DNA of 64,000 bases from Pagrus major. Its lineage: Eukaryota; Chordata; Actinopteri; Spariformes; Sparidae. A program made the translations under genes and the position numbers. The notes below the pieces were generated by a model that made no database searches, was not told the origin of the DNA, and was given only the letters and a program-made list of their open reading frames with translations. Every line of letters starts with the position of its first letter. Positions within the stretch are counted from its first letter, which is position 1. The stretch covers positions 19,289,306 to 19,353,305 of the forward strand of contig NC_133215.1 of assembly GCF_040436345.1 (NCBI RefSeq), written 5' to 3'. This document shows positions 1-39,345 of this stretch, in pieces.

Positions 1-1001
1 GTATATGATCACTGTGGAGGGATCTTAAAAGTCCCCTTTGAACAAGTGTGGACAGTTTAGATGTATCGTTTGCATACACACTGATTAGAGATACTGTATG
101 TAGCTGACAAACCACAGATGATTATACAACCCCAAATTCCAAAGACTTTTGGCTCAGGGACACTTCAAAAAACCGTTACAGTATAGACAGTTTGTTGGCA
201 AATGATTGCATCTGTTTTTATTTACGTTACACAGTTTCATAGTCTATTGATATGCAGTTATCAGAGATACTGTATGTCGCTGAAGAGCAACAGGTGATTA
301 TAGTATATTAATCTACTGTAGGTTTAGGTTGCAGCTTCTGGTACACAGTTCTAAATTTTTGCATTAAACCAAACTGTATTTTGTAGCCTGTTCACATGTA
401 TCCAAAAATGGACTTGGAAAACGGATTTGCATTTATATAATGCTTTTCCAGTCTACTGACCGCTCAAAGCGCTTTACAACACTTGTTACATTCAACCATT
501 CACACACATATTCATACACTTATGGCAAAGCCCTGCCCTGTTCATCAGGAGCAATTTGGGGTTCAGTATCTCGCTCAAGGATACTTCAACATGTAACTGG
601 GGGATCCTGAGATCAAACCACTGACCTTCAGATTAGTGTACGACCCGCTCTACCTCCTGAGCCACAGCCACAGATTAATAAAGTTGCGTTTGTTCCTGTG
701 TTGTTGTTGTTTGTGACTCTGAGGAAAACGAAAACGATCCAGTTGTCGATGAAGAGTCGGACAGAGCAGTGATATTTAGCCATTAGCCTAAAGGTCACTG
801 CCTTTAACGTGAGGCATGAGTCACCTGTATCTAAAAATCACCAAACATATTGACTGACTTTACATTATTAATACGTTCGGTGTCTGATCTTTGCCATGTG
901 CGGGCAAAAATTCAGAAAGAGGTCACTGCTACAAATAAAGCCAGTGGGAGGAACTACAAATACATCCAGCTCTAAATATGTTTCCACCTTTCCATCAACA
1001 G
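1..1001 (+). other. ptprd: ptprd intron (3' part)
   Basis: This is intron upstream of the first visible ptprd exon; it ends at the AG acceptor at 1000-1001. I see no convincing exon in it. The preceding phosphatase-domain exons lie outside the window. A tRNA-derived SINE occupies about 423-671 (listed separately). The rest is AT-rich sequence without recognisable features. Confidence 0.8.
423..671 (-). mobile_element. tRNA-derived SINE, minus orientation
   Basis: Read on the minus strand, the element begins at about 671 with a tRNA-like head. It carries a good A box (TGGCTCAGGAGG) and a decayed B box (GGTTTGATCTC). It runs into a body containing the motif AGCGCTTTGAGCGG and ends near 423 in an AT-rich tail. 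A second copy of the same family lies in the opposite orientation at 43961-44212. The family is widespread in teleosts; I do not assign a Repbase name. Confidence 0.8.
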
Positions 1002-1306
1002 TGCTGGAGTAGGAAGGACTGGTGTGTTCATCACCCTCAGCATCGTGCTGGAGAGGATGAGGTACGAGGGCGTAGTAGACATCTTCCAGACTGTCAAGAT
1101 GCTGCGCACCCAGAGACCCGCCACCGTTCAGACAGAGGTGAGCCCTCCCGCTGTCATTAATCTGTCTTCTTTCTAGTTCACGCTGTCTTTATCTTTATTC
1201 TCTGTCACTGACTTGATGTGCCTCTCCTTCCCTCCAGGACCAGTACCAGTTCTGCTACCGAGCCAGTCTGGAGTACCTGGGAAGCTTTGATCACTATGCA
1301 ACATAA
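1002..1306 (+). CDS. ptprd: receptor tyrosine phosphatase delta, C-terminal end (last two coding exons)
   Basis: Two coding exons, 1002-1137 and 1238-1306 (stop TAA at 1304-1306), encode the end of the second (D2) phosphatase domain. The first exon starts inside the Ser codon of the PTP loop and reads AGVGRTGVF; its Cys is in the previous exon, outside the window. The tail ends [11 protein letters not shown], the C-terminus shared by the LAR family (PTPRF, PTPRS, PTPRD). The residues VKMLRTQRP and DQYQFCYR fit PTPRD better than the other two, and the neighbouring kdm4c supports ptprd by human 9p synteny. The protein is a type I membrane cell-adhesion receptor of synapses; D2 is mostly regulatory. 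The first exon ends in donor GTGAGC and the second follows acceptor CCTCCAG, with matching phases. A choice between teleost a and b paralogues is not possible here. Confidence 0.93.
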
Positions 1307-4300
1307 ACCCAGTGGCCGTCTCTCATGCCACATCCCACCTAGTGCACTTTTCTTAGGTCACATGCGGCCTGAATTAATGCACCAGGCTGCGATGTGTCTT
1401 TGAAGATTTTTTTGCCGCCACATGCAGAGTGAAGAGGGGACCATCGGCTTATCCCGTACCCAGAAACAGCACCTCTAACTGAGCCATAGCAACCTGCTTG
1501 ACAAGGGTGTTTCCTTCCACCCTCAGCCCAAACAACACCCCATTGGTCAGTCTGAAGAAGCAACTTCAACCACTGTTCCAATCAGAATACTTGATCAGAT
1601 ATTGATTTTTTTTATTCGTTTCAGTGCTTTTGTGAGCACCCAGATTGCTTTACATTGTTTGGGTGTGGAACTCTCACCTCGTCCACCACCAGTGTAGCAT
1701 CACCAACCTAAATACAGGACCCGGCTACAGTATTTAGCTGTCACAGGAAACATTTTGATTTTTTTCTATCTAGAGGACTGTCTAGAAGGAGTCTACAAAT
1801 CCATCTCATGGATTTGTCTCTTGGACTGAAAGAACTGGGACTTTTGAGCACCAGAGAATTGCCAACAGGAGACTGAAAACACAGAGCACACAGTATTAAA
1901 AAGACAAAGAACACACACATCCCAAAAAAGAAAAAGACACCGAGAAGTGTTTTTTTTTTGTTTGTTTTTTTTTTTGTTTTTTTGTTCGGAAACAGACTCT
2001 CGTTTCCTGTGAATGAAAAAGAAGATGTTTCTACCATACAGTAATAAAAAAACACCAATTCAACCTTATGCTTCACGGTTTAAGATAAGGGAAATTTGAG
2101 AGAGGTTTAAAAATGCATACCACAAAGTAAAACATTCATTTAGTTTTTTAATAGAATATAGATATGTGACTATCTTGTTTTTTAAAAACTGGGTATTTCT
2201 TGTGGCACGTTTCTGTTTGTTGTTTTTACAGATTTATGACTTTGTCCCCACTGACCATACAAAGGCAAAGTAGTATTTTATTTCTTTCTTTTTTTTCCGT
2301 TTCTGTGTAATCCAATGAGCTGTAGCGATTTTTTGTTTTAAAAGTAATACGGTACTGTTTTAAAGTGTACAATCAAATCTAGTGTGAAAAAATGTTCACA
2401 ATTCTATGAAAAACACCACCATTGAGTGTCACTCTCCTGTATTCTCCACCCACACACACGTTTCGCATGCACACAGGGCTCTCATGCGGTGTCGAAGAGG
2501 GCGGCCATTTTTGAATTCCCAGGGGGCCCCGTAGAGGCACAGTGGTCAGCCTGCTGCTACCAGGAAGAATAATCTTGCCAAGTTGTTCTGTGTGCAGGTT
2601 GAGAGAAAGCCAGATAAAACACTACAGAGAGTATGCACAGAAAGCGAGATATAAAAAAAATAACTATTTATGTGTCCAAATAAGCTTCACAAAGATTTCT
2701 CAAGCAGGGAGCGAGAAAGAGATGTAGAAAATGGGATGGGGGGATTGGGCGGGAGGAGGAGGTGGGGAGGGTCGGGGAAGGAACAATTTTCTCACTGGAA
2801 TGCTCACCTATGACTTTTCTCTCTGTCTGATTCAGTGTGCAATAAGTAGATGTATTATATATTTTTGTGTCAAGTCACTAACTGCAGTTATATGCCATTA
2901 TGATAATGATATTGATGATGGTGCATCATTTTCCAGACACAAGGATGTTATAACGCTCAATACGGTTTTTCTCGCCACCCGTTTTAATGTGTCCAAACGG
3001 AGGGAAGACGACCCCTCTGACCTTTTTAGATCTTTCATCACGTCACGACTTCAGTAAGACGATGTCATCCCTCTGTGTGTGTCACAGCAACCGACGAATG
3101 ATCGAACTCATATTTCAAAACAGCATCTAATAAGTATTTTGATTTTAGATTTCTAGTGCCTTATATTACACGCCTATTTTGATAAAGTTACTTTAAAGGG
3201 TTTTTTTGTGTATTTTATGTATGTATGCTCGTACGTGTGTGTACTGAATGTCTGTGTATATAATTTTGTTATGTTACAGTGCGTGGGAGTATCTCGTAGG
3301 TTCTGTTTTTTGGCTGTGAAATTTTGTATGGAAGGCTCTGTGTAAGGTTGTACTCATCACTTTTCAACCCAGCAACAACATCATCATATCTCTCTTAATT
3401 GGAAAAAAATATATATCTTAGACAAGGACTCAAAAAATGTGGTTTCAAAGTATGTTATTCGCAGGATGGTCTGACAGAAAAAAAAAAAGTTTGTATGCCG
3501 TAAGCTTTCCGTCTTTTCTTCCTGGGACACTTGCACAAGCTTTTGTGTATATATACTCTTTCATTCAGACTTCAGTTTGCCTGCCATGAAATTTTGGCCA
3601 CACTCTAGCAACTTTGGCACCGACTGTGAGCTGGCTCAGACAAGTCATACTTACTCAGCTATGTAGAAATCTATATAAAGCTGAACGGCAGTGGCAATCT
3701 TTGTCAGTTTGGACAAAACAAGAAAAAAACAACGGATACGCTCATACAGTTGTATCCCACCTGAAATCAGTCAAACTGGTCATCTGTGTTATTCGTTCTG
3801 ATGTCTACAGTTCTGTATTTTTTCCTTTAGCGACAAAGTTCAGGTGCTACGTCTCCAACGACACAGAACCTACAGCATCATTCGTTCTATTACTTTGTAT
3901 CTCCATTAACCATATAAGGGATCGTTAACGGTTTTCCACCATCTTACAGTAACCCTGTTGTCATTTTTCGTATGCATGGTACCACTTTTGAGATGCCCCT
4001 TTGGTCGCACCTGTTATGGGAAGACTTGCACTTTCTCTCTTTGTACTATGCACTAATACTAGTATCCTATTATCTCTCTGATAAGCCCCCACCCCTCCCC
4101 CCAAAGGAGTTTTACTTGAACTCAGTAAAGATGGACCCTGTAATGCTCACATGGTTGTGTATATGTAAATAACACAAAACACAGAGAGTAATTGAAATGC
4201 ATAAATAGTAAATGAATACCTAAATAAATGATGAAGAGTGGATAAAAGTCTATCAGATATACAGAGTGATATAATACAAAGGATGCACCTGAAATCACAG

Positions 4301-4680
4301 TTTATGGCACAGCAGTATGTGCAATACATCACATTGTGGATTTGTCGTACCACAAAAGAGAAGTTTCACAAAAAAGTGTTTCTATTTTACCCCCCCGATG
4401 TATCATGTAGATGGATAAAACTGGAGTTTATAAATTGTATAAAAACGAAAAATATGGTGTGTTACTTGGATCAGTTACCTCCAATTGGTCTGTAAATGTA
4501 AACTTCTTTTTTCTTTTCTTTTTTTTTCTTTTTGTTTTCTGCTCCGGGTCAACAAGTGCTTTTTATTTTCTTACATTGGTTCTCGGAGCGTGTGAAAACC
4601 GAAAAACAGGTCTGTATGGATTTCTGTTCTCTGTCGACACAAGTTTCATTTGTTACAAATAAACTCAAGTGAAATAATTT
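1307..4680 (+). other. ptprd: ptprd 3' UTR (about 3.4 kb)
   Basis: Non-coding sequence follows the ptprd stop with no further exon. It is AU-rich and ends after a canonical AATAAA at 4658-4663. An upstream AATAAA at 2043-2048 could give a shorter form. A G-run cluster lies at 2733-2776. Three matches to the Pumilio element UGUANAUA lie at 3255-3262, 3546-3553 and 4164-4171. Short ORFs here have no recognisable domains and are treated as chance. The UTR end is inferred from the poly(A) signal only. Confidence 0.7.
4658..4663 (+). terminator. poly(A) signal of ptprd
   Basis: AATAAA lies about 3.35 kb after the stop codon. It is followed within 20-30 bp by TG/T-rich sequence (ATTTGTTGCTGCTG), as expected of a cleavage site. 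The distal position fits the long 3' UTR typical of LAR-family genes. Confidence 0.6.
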
Positions 4681-5029
4681 GTTGCTGCTGTCGTTTTGTA
4701 TCTCGGTTCTTCTCACTTTAAACAACATCGTCATGTTATGAATAATGATGATTAAAAATAAAAACTGGATCTTTAAACAACAAAGACACAAATATACTGC
4801 AATGTCAACTTTTAAAGATGTTATTTTGGCTTCCTAGGAAATCTGTTTTAAAGTTAATTATGATTTTCATTTTTGTAATTTTATAGAAACCAGCTCCAAA
4901 CAGTCTCCTGCATTCATGGCTTGTGTTGTATAAATATGGCATTAGGGCGGAGATTGTATTTGAGTTGTTTCCAGGACCATGTTAGTGTTCTAATCACTAT
5001 AACTAAGTATACAAGGTAACACTTTATTT

Positions 5030-5432
5030 AAGGATAACTCCACTTATTTTATACATCAAGTGTGTTTACAGGTCTCAGGGAGTACTACTGCATATGTGAA
5101 AACAAGTAGTCTAAAACCTTTAGTGGCTCCAGAGGAAGCTGCATGTAATCTGATAAATTGCCTCTGGTGATGTTACTCAGTGGCTAAGTTGCATTGTGGG
5201 CAATGTAGGCAGCAGGTTTTGAGAAGCAGACCACAGGTTTAGCATCACACCCCTGAAACACCGTTGGACTCATTATGGACATTTTTTTTTTTTTTTTTTT
5301 AATTGATACAGCAGAACCAGAGATATCAGCTTCTCACACCATGCGTTCTTCTTCCTCTTCAAAACCTGGTGCCTACATTACCCACAATGCAATTTAGCCA
5401 CTGAGTGACATCACTGGAGGCAATTTAATACT
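5030..5432. repeat. partly palindromic dispersed repeat
   Basis: A left part (5030 to about 5220) matches, in reverse complement, a second copy at 40981-41176. A right part (about 5362-5428) is an inverted partial copy of the same core, around the motif CCCACAATGCAA. The two arms (5158-5223 and 5362-5428) can form a long hairpin around a loop that holds a poly-T run. The family is a short non-autonomous element; its class is not determined. Confidence 0.7.
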
Positions 5433-5949
5433 CTTTGTAGTAACTTTTGTTTTGTTGTTTGTTTTTCTGTATTTGCTCAAAAATCCTGGCCCTAATGATG
5501 CCGTTAACCTAGAGGGAACACACGATTAAATCATGGTTAATATAATTCATCCGGAGTGAGCCATTAAATTTAACAAAGACGTGGTTCTCTGAGAATTACA
5601 GGTCAAAACAGGTCAAAATAACAAAACACTTTTGTCCAAACATGTGGATTCATGTCAAGAGAGTATAAAGCATTGGAGTAAGTATCAAACATATTTTATT
5701 ATTCATGGGCCATCACGCTAAATGACAGAATGCCAATAATAGTGCCTATAATAAAACAGCCAGAGTGGTCTTCCCCCACCTTGACCTGGCTTACTTCCTG
5801 TGTGGGTGGAGGCTCTGTGAGTCACTTGTGGAAATCTTACATCTGATCAGTGAAGCAAGTGGACCTCATGGGGATGACATTTTCCTCAGTAGTTTGTTTG
5901 GACTGTGTGAAAATGATTTGAGTTAAATTGATGCTGTAAAAATAAAAAT

Positions 5950-6100
5950 GATTTAAGAGCCAGTGTGAAGGATTTAGTAGCATCTAGCAGGGGCTCATTC
6001 AGTAACTAAAACATGATTCTTGAAACATAATTATAAATATTATATTGCACTCCTGCCAGTATATCCACTAAATCCTACTGTGCACACTGGACCTTTAAAT
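5950..6100. mobile_element. short TIR element (MITE-like), copy 1
   Basis: The ends are inverted: the left reads CCAGTGTGAAGGATTTAGT and the right CTAAATCCT...CACACTGG. A second copy with the same termini lies at 9085-9296. The architecture (about 150-200 bp, no ORF, inverted ends) fits a miniature DNA transposon common in spiny-rayed fish. Confidence 0.65.
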
Positions 6101-8434
6101 AAAAAATAAATAAATAAAAAACTAAGGATTATCATTGCTTCCTTTTTGTTTTCAGACAATTCAAATTAAACCCTTATTTCAAGAATAGCATGACAATGTA
6201 GAGCTGAGCCTAACAAGCCGAGTCTAAAATGACCCAAAATGGCAAATGTAGAAATAGACATTTAATAATAAACTTTTTCTGTAGTGGAACCCCCAGGTCA
6301 TAATTTGCATTTGTCCCTCCCCCGAGTGTTTACAAATAACAACATTATCTCTATTTGTCTCTCAGTTTATTCCAGAAATATAATAGTCTTTTTTTTGGCT
6401 GTGTAATGAGCGATCCAGCAGCCTCACAGGGATTCTTGCATTGCTATAAACTTTTAGACTTGTAAAAATCCACATTGGGAAACAGATCGAGGCTACAGTC
6501 TGCAGTGAGTGGAGCTGCAGCTGAGAGGCCCTTGCTCATTCATGTCTGACTTGTTATTGTAAGGCGCCGGGAATGATCCAACGTCTCTGCTGGGCTGAAC
6601 AGAGACCGCCTTGCTCCCGGGCTCAGAGCAGAACGGTTCAGATCAGTCTTGGTCCCGCCGTAGCCTCTGAAGCTCTGTTGCATTTGCCATGAGCTGTGTC
6701 ATCAGCTCAGTTCCCAACACTTGAGGATTTCCTCTGTTAGACTGGGTGGGATGCTCTAAAGACTCACTTGGTCTCTTTCAAGTCATAAGCTTCTGTTTTT
6801 GGCTCTCTGTTCTTTTTATCAAGACCCGCGGCAATAAACTGTAAGGCAAACGTAGGAGGGGGCACTGGGACCCAGGCACACTTTGGCCGATCAGGTGAGA
6901 GCACCTCAGAGGGTGTAGAGGCTGATGAAGCACAGTTGTTTCAGCTTCACTGCTGCTCCTGCGCTCACTCCTGTGCACATGATTTCTCGCTGAGCCAAAC
7001 AAACTCTTTGTGTTTTACATCCTTACAGGGTTCAAAATGACATTTTTTACAATGTAATTTTAGACATCTTTTCAACTCCAATGACAGACATCTAAAGAAC
7101 TTCTTGTTATTCAAAATTAAAGTTTTATATGATGCTCAAATTTTACTCCATGCATCAAAATCTACAGGGTGGAATCAAACCTCCAGCCTCAACTTCAGTA
7201 CACGGGGCACATCAGGTGAGCAATCTATGAGCTTTATTGAATATAAAGTCTTGGTCATACAACCTTGCGATGATAAAGATGTTGAATTGACGACTTTCGG
7301 ATGTTTTTTGCTCAGTGGGTTTTTTCCGTTTGAAAACAAGTCCCCTTCTACTTCAGTTGTTTAGGAGAATTCTGCAACGCTGTTTTGCTGTGAAGCTCCA
7401 GAAATGTTTTGTGAACTTCGAAACTTCACCTGACTTTCAACAGCAACATGAGGGTGAGTAGATGGTGACTGAATTCTCATTTTTGGGTAAATTTTATCTC
7501 AAGTTTTCACCAATTCATTTGAGTCATACCATCATATAGCTACTCTTTCTAGTTAGACCTTTTCCTCTTTGCTGATAGGTGATATAATAGTTGCTGGTTT
7601 GTGCACAACGAAAGGAGAAGTGGAGTAAAATGTTACATTCAAAAGGCAAATTTTGCCAGGAGCAATGGGGGAAAAAACAGCTTTACTCAGCCAAGTTATC
7701 TTCAACCTGTTTATTGGAATAGGCCTACAGTGGACAACCTTGAAGATTTCCCCAAGTCAGAAAGGCATGCTTAAATTAATTGTCATGCATCAACCACCAA
7801 AAGACAGAAAATAATGCAGGGTGGCATGCTTGTACAGTATGACCATGCTCGCATATACTACATGAAAGTTGTGGAGTTGCCTCAAGTTTTTAATTTGCCA
7901 CTTTCATCATGGATGACTTTTCTTCTGTCTTTGGCTTCAGTAACAAAGAAACACATCTGAGGCAGGCTGTGGCGCAGTTTCCATGGGAGTACAAAGCTTT
8001 TTGAAGCCTTGCCAAGACCACTTATGGTACCTCTTGTTTTTTCACTTCCTGTTCTGCCAGGCTCCTCCTCAGGACCTACTTGGAAGACATGAGCTGAGTC
8101 TGCTGGGAACACTGTGCTCCATATCCCTTAGACTCTCACCTGAAATGCCGGTCAGGAAGTTCAACATCAAAGTTATTAAACACTGTCTGTACAATAAGGC
8201 ACATTCTCTAACCTTGGCAATGTCTCTTTAAGAGTTCAATAGTTGATTCTATAGTCATTCATTCAAACCTTGACACCACATCGATGTTGTCTTTAAAACC
8301 ACAACAGACCTGATTTTTTAGTTTTACTAGGAAAGGTGCTATTACAGTATATCTTCACTCTCTCTTAACAGGATCTGATATCTACAAGATCACTAGTTGA
8401 AATGCAATTTTTCTACAAGATAATTAAACATTAT

Positions 8435-8998
8435 CAGAGGTGGGAAGTAACAAATACAAATACTTTGTTACTGTGTTACTGATTTTGTACTTTTTTCTAC
8501 TCTGACAACTTTTTACTTTTTCTCCCTACATTTAAACACACCTATCTGGACTTTCTACTCCTTACATTTTCAGAACAGGCTTGTTACATTAGTTTTAATG
8601 TTTTTGCGTGGAATTGTGTTTTTATTTTGCATCATTGCACGCCACCTTCCCAACATCACAAGACCGATTTCAACCTGTCACGGCAGACATGACAAGATGA
8701 AACTACGAGACTTGAATGGGGATAATAGCGTAAAGGCGATAAAGGCGTATAGTGACAAAGGTAGGAACATGGATGAAACTGAACCAGGCAACGTTGCCAC
8801 AGAGCAGATTATGAGAAGCAAGACGTTCTCCACCCACTGCCTTATTCAAGTGAACTGTTTGAAGGTGTTGGCTCCAAGAAGTAATACTTTGAGCACATTT
8901 CAGAGCCTGTACTTACTTTCTTTTACTTGAGTAAAGAAGTTGAATCAGTACTCCTACTTGTACTTGAGTAAATAATGGGTACTTTTGCCATCTCTGAA
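8435..8998. mobile_element. non-autonomous hAT-like element, copy A
   Basis: It starts CAGAGGTGGGAAGTAAC and ends TACTTTTGCCATCTCTG, near-inverted termini. The subterminal sequence is rich in TACTT/AAGTA motifs, characteristic of an abundant teleost hAT-like family. The ORF at 8598-8930 inside it has no transposase similarity that I can see. I could not find a clear 8-bp target duplication. Confidence 0.65.
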
Positions 8999-9084
8999 TA
9001 TCACAGTGTAGTGTATGTTTTACTTAACAGACCAATCAAATGTGATTTTAGCCAAATTCTTGTTCCAGTTTTCATTTTTGGCAT

Positions 9085-9296
9085 TATAAGTCCAGTGCGT
9101 AGGATTTAGTGACCTCTAGAAATGACACTGCAACTAATTGAACACCTTTCTCTCCAGATATAAAAGGCTGATTCTAAGGTAACTGAAACACAATGGTTCT
9201 CAGTTTTTGTGTTTATATAATAAAGAAAACATAATGAATATTATATTCAATAATTGCCTTAATCTACCTAAATCCTACACACTGGGACTTTAAATG
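9085..9296. mobile_element. short TIR element (MITE-like), copy 2
   Basis: It has the same terminal motifs as 5950-6100: GTCCAGTGCGTAGGATTTAG at the left and CTAAATCCTACACACTGG at the right. The interior differs from copy 1, as expected for old copies of one family. Confidence 0.65.
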
Positions 9297-9409
9297 TTTA
9301 TCACTCAAATTCAACATATTCCAGAGTCACATTAACGATGTCATATCATTCTTACTAATTAAACTTTAAAAAAAAAAAAAGACCATTTAATAAAAAAAAC
9401 ATAGGTAAT

Positions 9410-10301
9410 TTTTTATTGTTTTCCTTACAGCAGTTAGCAATAGTTTAACTATAGCAAGCCAAAAATAAATACAAATTTTAAATAATTTCAACAATGTGTT
9501 TCATTCAACAGAGCAACAGTAGCATTTCACGTTAATTGGGACACAGAAATCCAACACACACAGACGTGGCTTCCGGTCTGAATCTTTCACCTAAAGAAGT
9601 GATTGACATGATCAATTCTTTTCTCTTTTTTATTCAGAAGTGATTAAACAACTTATTGTTGCCCATATGCATTAAAATGCAGAGAGGAAGCCATTGTAGT
9701 GTGATTGGACTCAGCCCAGCAGAAGCAGTTAGGAGACGATGTTTAACATGCGGGGAGAAACAGTAAGACATGAGCAAAATACTACAAGCAAAAGTGCATA
9801 AATATTCAAAATCAAAACTGGAAATAACAGGTGCCCAAAAAGCTACCGCAGGCTATTTAGAAAAATCTCACCTGTGAATTTTTCATGTACAAAGAAAAAA
9901 GTTTGTTTATTTCAAAAAGGGTGATGTGACAAATGTCAGTCACTTTTATTTTCCCTGACGGATGTGAAAGCACGAGGCAGCTGAGGCAAAGACGCCCTCT
10001 GTTAACCCTTTCTATAGAGTCCAGCTGTCCATTCAGAATTCTTCTCCAGCTTGTCGCAACATCCAATCACCAATCACTGATCTATGTACAAGCACACGCA
10101 AGTTAACATCCATCTAAGCCCAAATCACCGGTTCCCTTACATCCTCTGATCCGATCACAGGGAAGGCGAGTGGTTAAGATGGAAGTAGATCCAATAACTT
10201 ACACACAAACATACTCATACATTCACTCACACAAACAACCTCCCCTCTACATCCACTGTTAACTCAGTGCATTCATTTGTCATTGATCCTTCTCCATGAC
10301 T
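9410..10301 (-). other. kdm4c: kdm4c 3' UTR
   Basis: Sequence downstream of the kdm4c stop on the minus strand. Candidate minus-strand AATAAA signals lie near 9946 and at 9412-9417 (TTTATT on the plus strand). No exon or repeat boundary separates them from the stop. Which signal is used is not known. Confidence 0.5.
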
Positions 10302-37066
<26,765 letters not shown>

Positions 37067-39345
37067 CTGGGGGAAAAACAAAAACATTAACATATTTTAT
37101 AATTGGTATTTAATTGTAAAGGGGACAGAAAATAGGTCTGGTAAAACTGTATTGATCACCTTGTTAACCATGTGGAGGAAGGTAAATAATGACTACTAGA
37201 GCCCGACTGATACTCGATCTTTGGGGCAGATGCCAATACTGATATGAGGGAGCAAAAAATCCCAATATCGATATATTGGCTGATTCTTCTTAATATATAG
37301 AATACATACTGTATATGTATATAACATATACATTAACACACATCTCTTTGCAATGATCCCTCAAATGTGGTTATTAAACAGCAGGATATTTCAGTCTGAC
37401 AAAAACTTTATTTTGCAAAATGACATCAGTGTTTTGAAACAGTAAACCTCATTTGGAATTTAATAATCAGAATTTACCCCAAATATCTTTTTCTACATTA
37501 TGTTCTGTTAGGAAAAAAGTTTTCATATCAGCACAAAGTCGGACAACATATGCATCAATACCGAAATACCTGTGACAGGCCATTATCAGCCGATAATATT
37601 TGCTAACAATAATAATAATAATAATAAAAATCATTTATATAGTTTTATAGTTTCATGATAAATTTGGACAGAAAGGTTTAAACCTATAAAATGTAAAAGT
37701 GAGAGAATGAAACAGGCCAAATACAGAATCTGCTAAATCTGTTTTAAACGGTATAATATCCCCCATTCAGATGGTGAATAGATGTTTTAGATACTGTAAT
37801 AGATTTAAAAGTCTGGCCAAAGGAAAACATGTGAAAATTAATAAATATTGGTTTGTTGGAACTCTTGATGGTTGTTAATTAACTTAGTGTCCCAGTTGTT
37901 TTGGGTTGTTGAGTGTATTATGACAGAATTAAATCCAAACTAATAACAAGATCGCTGCTTTTAATCAGCCATTTCACCTGTTGCATTGAATCATTACATT
38001 ACTAGTGCGAATGTAACATATTTTACACAAGTGTCTATATTCATTTTCTCTTTGTCTATTATTTCTCATTTCTTGTCATGCATTTTATTTTAAACATGAC
38101 AACATGTGTGCCAACGAAAGTCATTTACAGGTGTCTAACTGGATTTGAAAGGCATCAGCTGTGTGTGCTGGTGACACGTTCACCACTAGATGGAGGCAGA
38201 GATTCAACAAATGTCGATTTGATCCTTTGATCCTTGCTGATGCCAACAACCCTTTTCAGATTTTTGTCCCATCCACCCATCCCACTCCCAACTCTGACTT
38301 TACTGGGTGCATTCAGACAAAGGATCATTTACCCCCTGAGTTACGCTACTCTAATATGCAACCTTATATTTCTTCATACCGCGATTTCACTGCAAACCAA
38401 TGGCGTACGACCCGGTTATGTAACCGGCATTTGCAGGCTGGATAAGTTTATTTTAAAAAATCAGCTACAGTGATTATACACGATGTGTTTAAAGCCTTAC
38501 TCTTTGTTCAGATATTTAAATAAACATTTCAAAACGTTGGTAACCTTAGTGGGGCAAACTCGGCCTATTATTTATTAAAATAAACCTGTTTAAATAAAAA
38601 AAAAAACCCTCAAATGAATCTCGGCTGAATTATAGTTTCGCTTATAACACAACCTGAGTGTCTGTAGCTTGGCATATCTTTGTTGTCTGCTCAGCCAGCT
38701 AACTAGCCAACTAGCCTACGTTTTGTTATGATGCAAAGTAATGGCTGCACAGTTAGCACGGCTTGCTAGCTCAGCTGATAAGCTAACACATATTTAGATG
38801 GTTGACTCAGTCGGTGCTCTTTAACTCGAATCTGATATGTGTTCATGGGACCGGTCTCAAAAGCACTTTGACGATAGTAGTTAGGACGAGGAAGGCACTG
38901 CTAATAATTAAGCTAACCTAGCTAGCTACCACATTAGCTAACTTCTTTACTGCACGAGTCAATGGGGTTTAAATGTCCCTCGCAAGGTGGCTGCAGATAG
39001 GCCCGTGGCTACTTAGCGGTGTGACTTTGTGTGGCACAGATGATAATGTGTGATATCTATCTAGTGTATGTGTTATGTATCGATATGCTACAAGTTTAGC
39101 AGTAGATAGACGAACAATGACAAAGCACACGGTGCGAGATGCACACTGGCATAAACGCGTGCCAACTTATCTGGCTGGCAGAGCTAGCGGTTAGCTGTTG
39201 ATAGCTCGGCTAATTCTGCACAAGACTCACGAAATGCACGCTGCTCTGTGACAAACCGGCACAATACTAGCTACAGGTCACAATTTGAGACGGTATACAG
39301 CGCGTCGTTTCCGTGATAGTGTACAACTTGAGTGTTTTTTTTTAC
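37067..39345 (-). other. kdm4c: kdm4c first intron
   Basis: The intron between the non-coding first exon and the start exon. A repeat fragment lies at 37195-37590. ORFs 38161-38445 and 38234-38473 have no recognisable domain. The part at 38650-39250 is enriched in AGCTAAC/GCTAGC motifs close to the promoter, without a defined element. Confidence 0.6.
37195..37590. repeat. dispersed repeat fragment with GATATCGG-type end
   Basis: It starts AGAGCCCGACTGATACTCGA and ends near GGCCATTATCAGCCGATAAT. The ends are loosely inverted and the motifs are typical of a non-autonomous DNA transposon common in fish. The right end appears truncated, so boundaries are approximate. Confidence 0.5.

Larger units (their letters stand above)
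4681..9400. other. intergenic region between ptprd and kdm4c (tail-to-tail)
   Basis: No gene is supported here; the ORFs present are short, lack domains and overlap repeats. The region holds a partly palindromic repeat (5030-5432), two copies of a short TIR element (5950-6100 and 9085-9296) and a hAT-like non-autonomous element (8435-8998). The stretch 6240-6660 is unique-looking and could hold conserved non-coding sequence, but I cannot test this. Confidence 0.6.

Noticed and set aside
38161-38473. Two overlapping ORFs in the first kdm4c intron
   Set aside because: They have no domain, splice or codon evidence and lie in different frames of the same stretch, as expected of chance ORFs.
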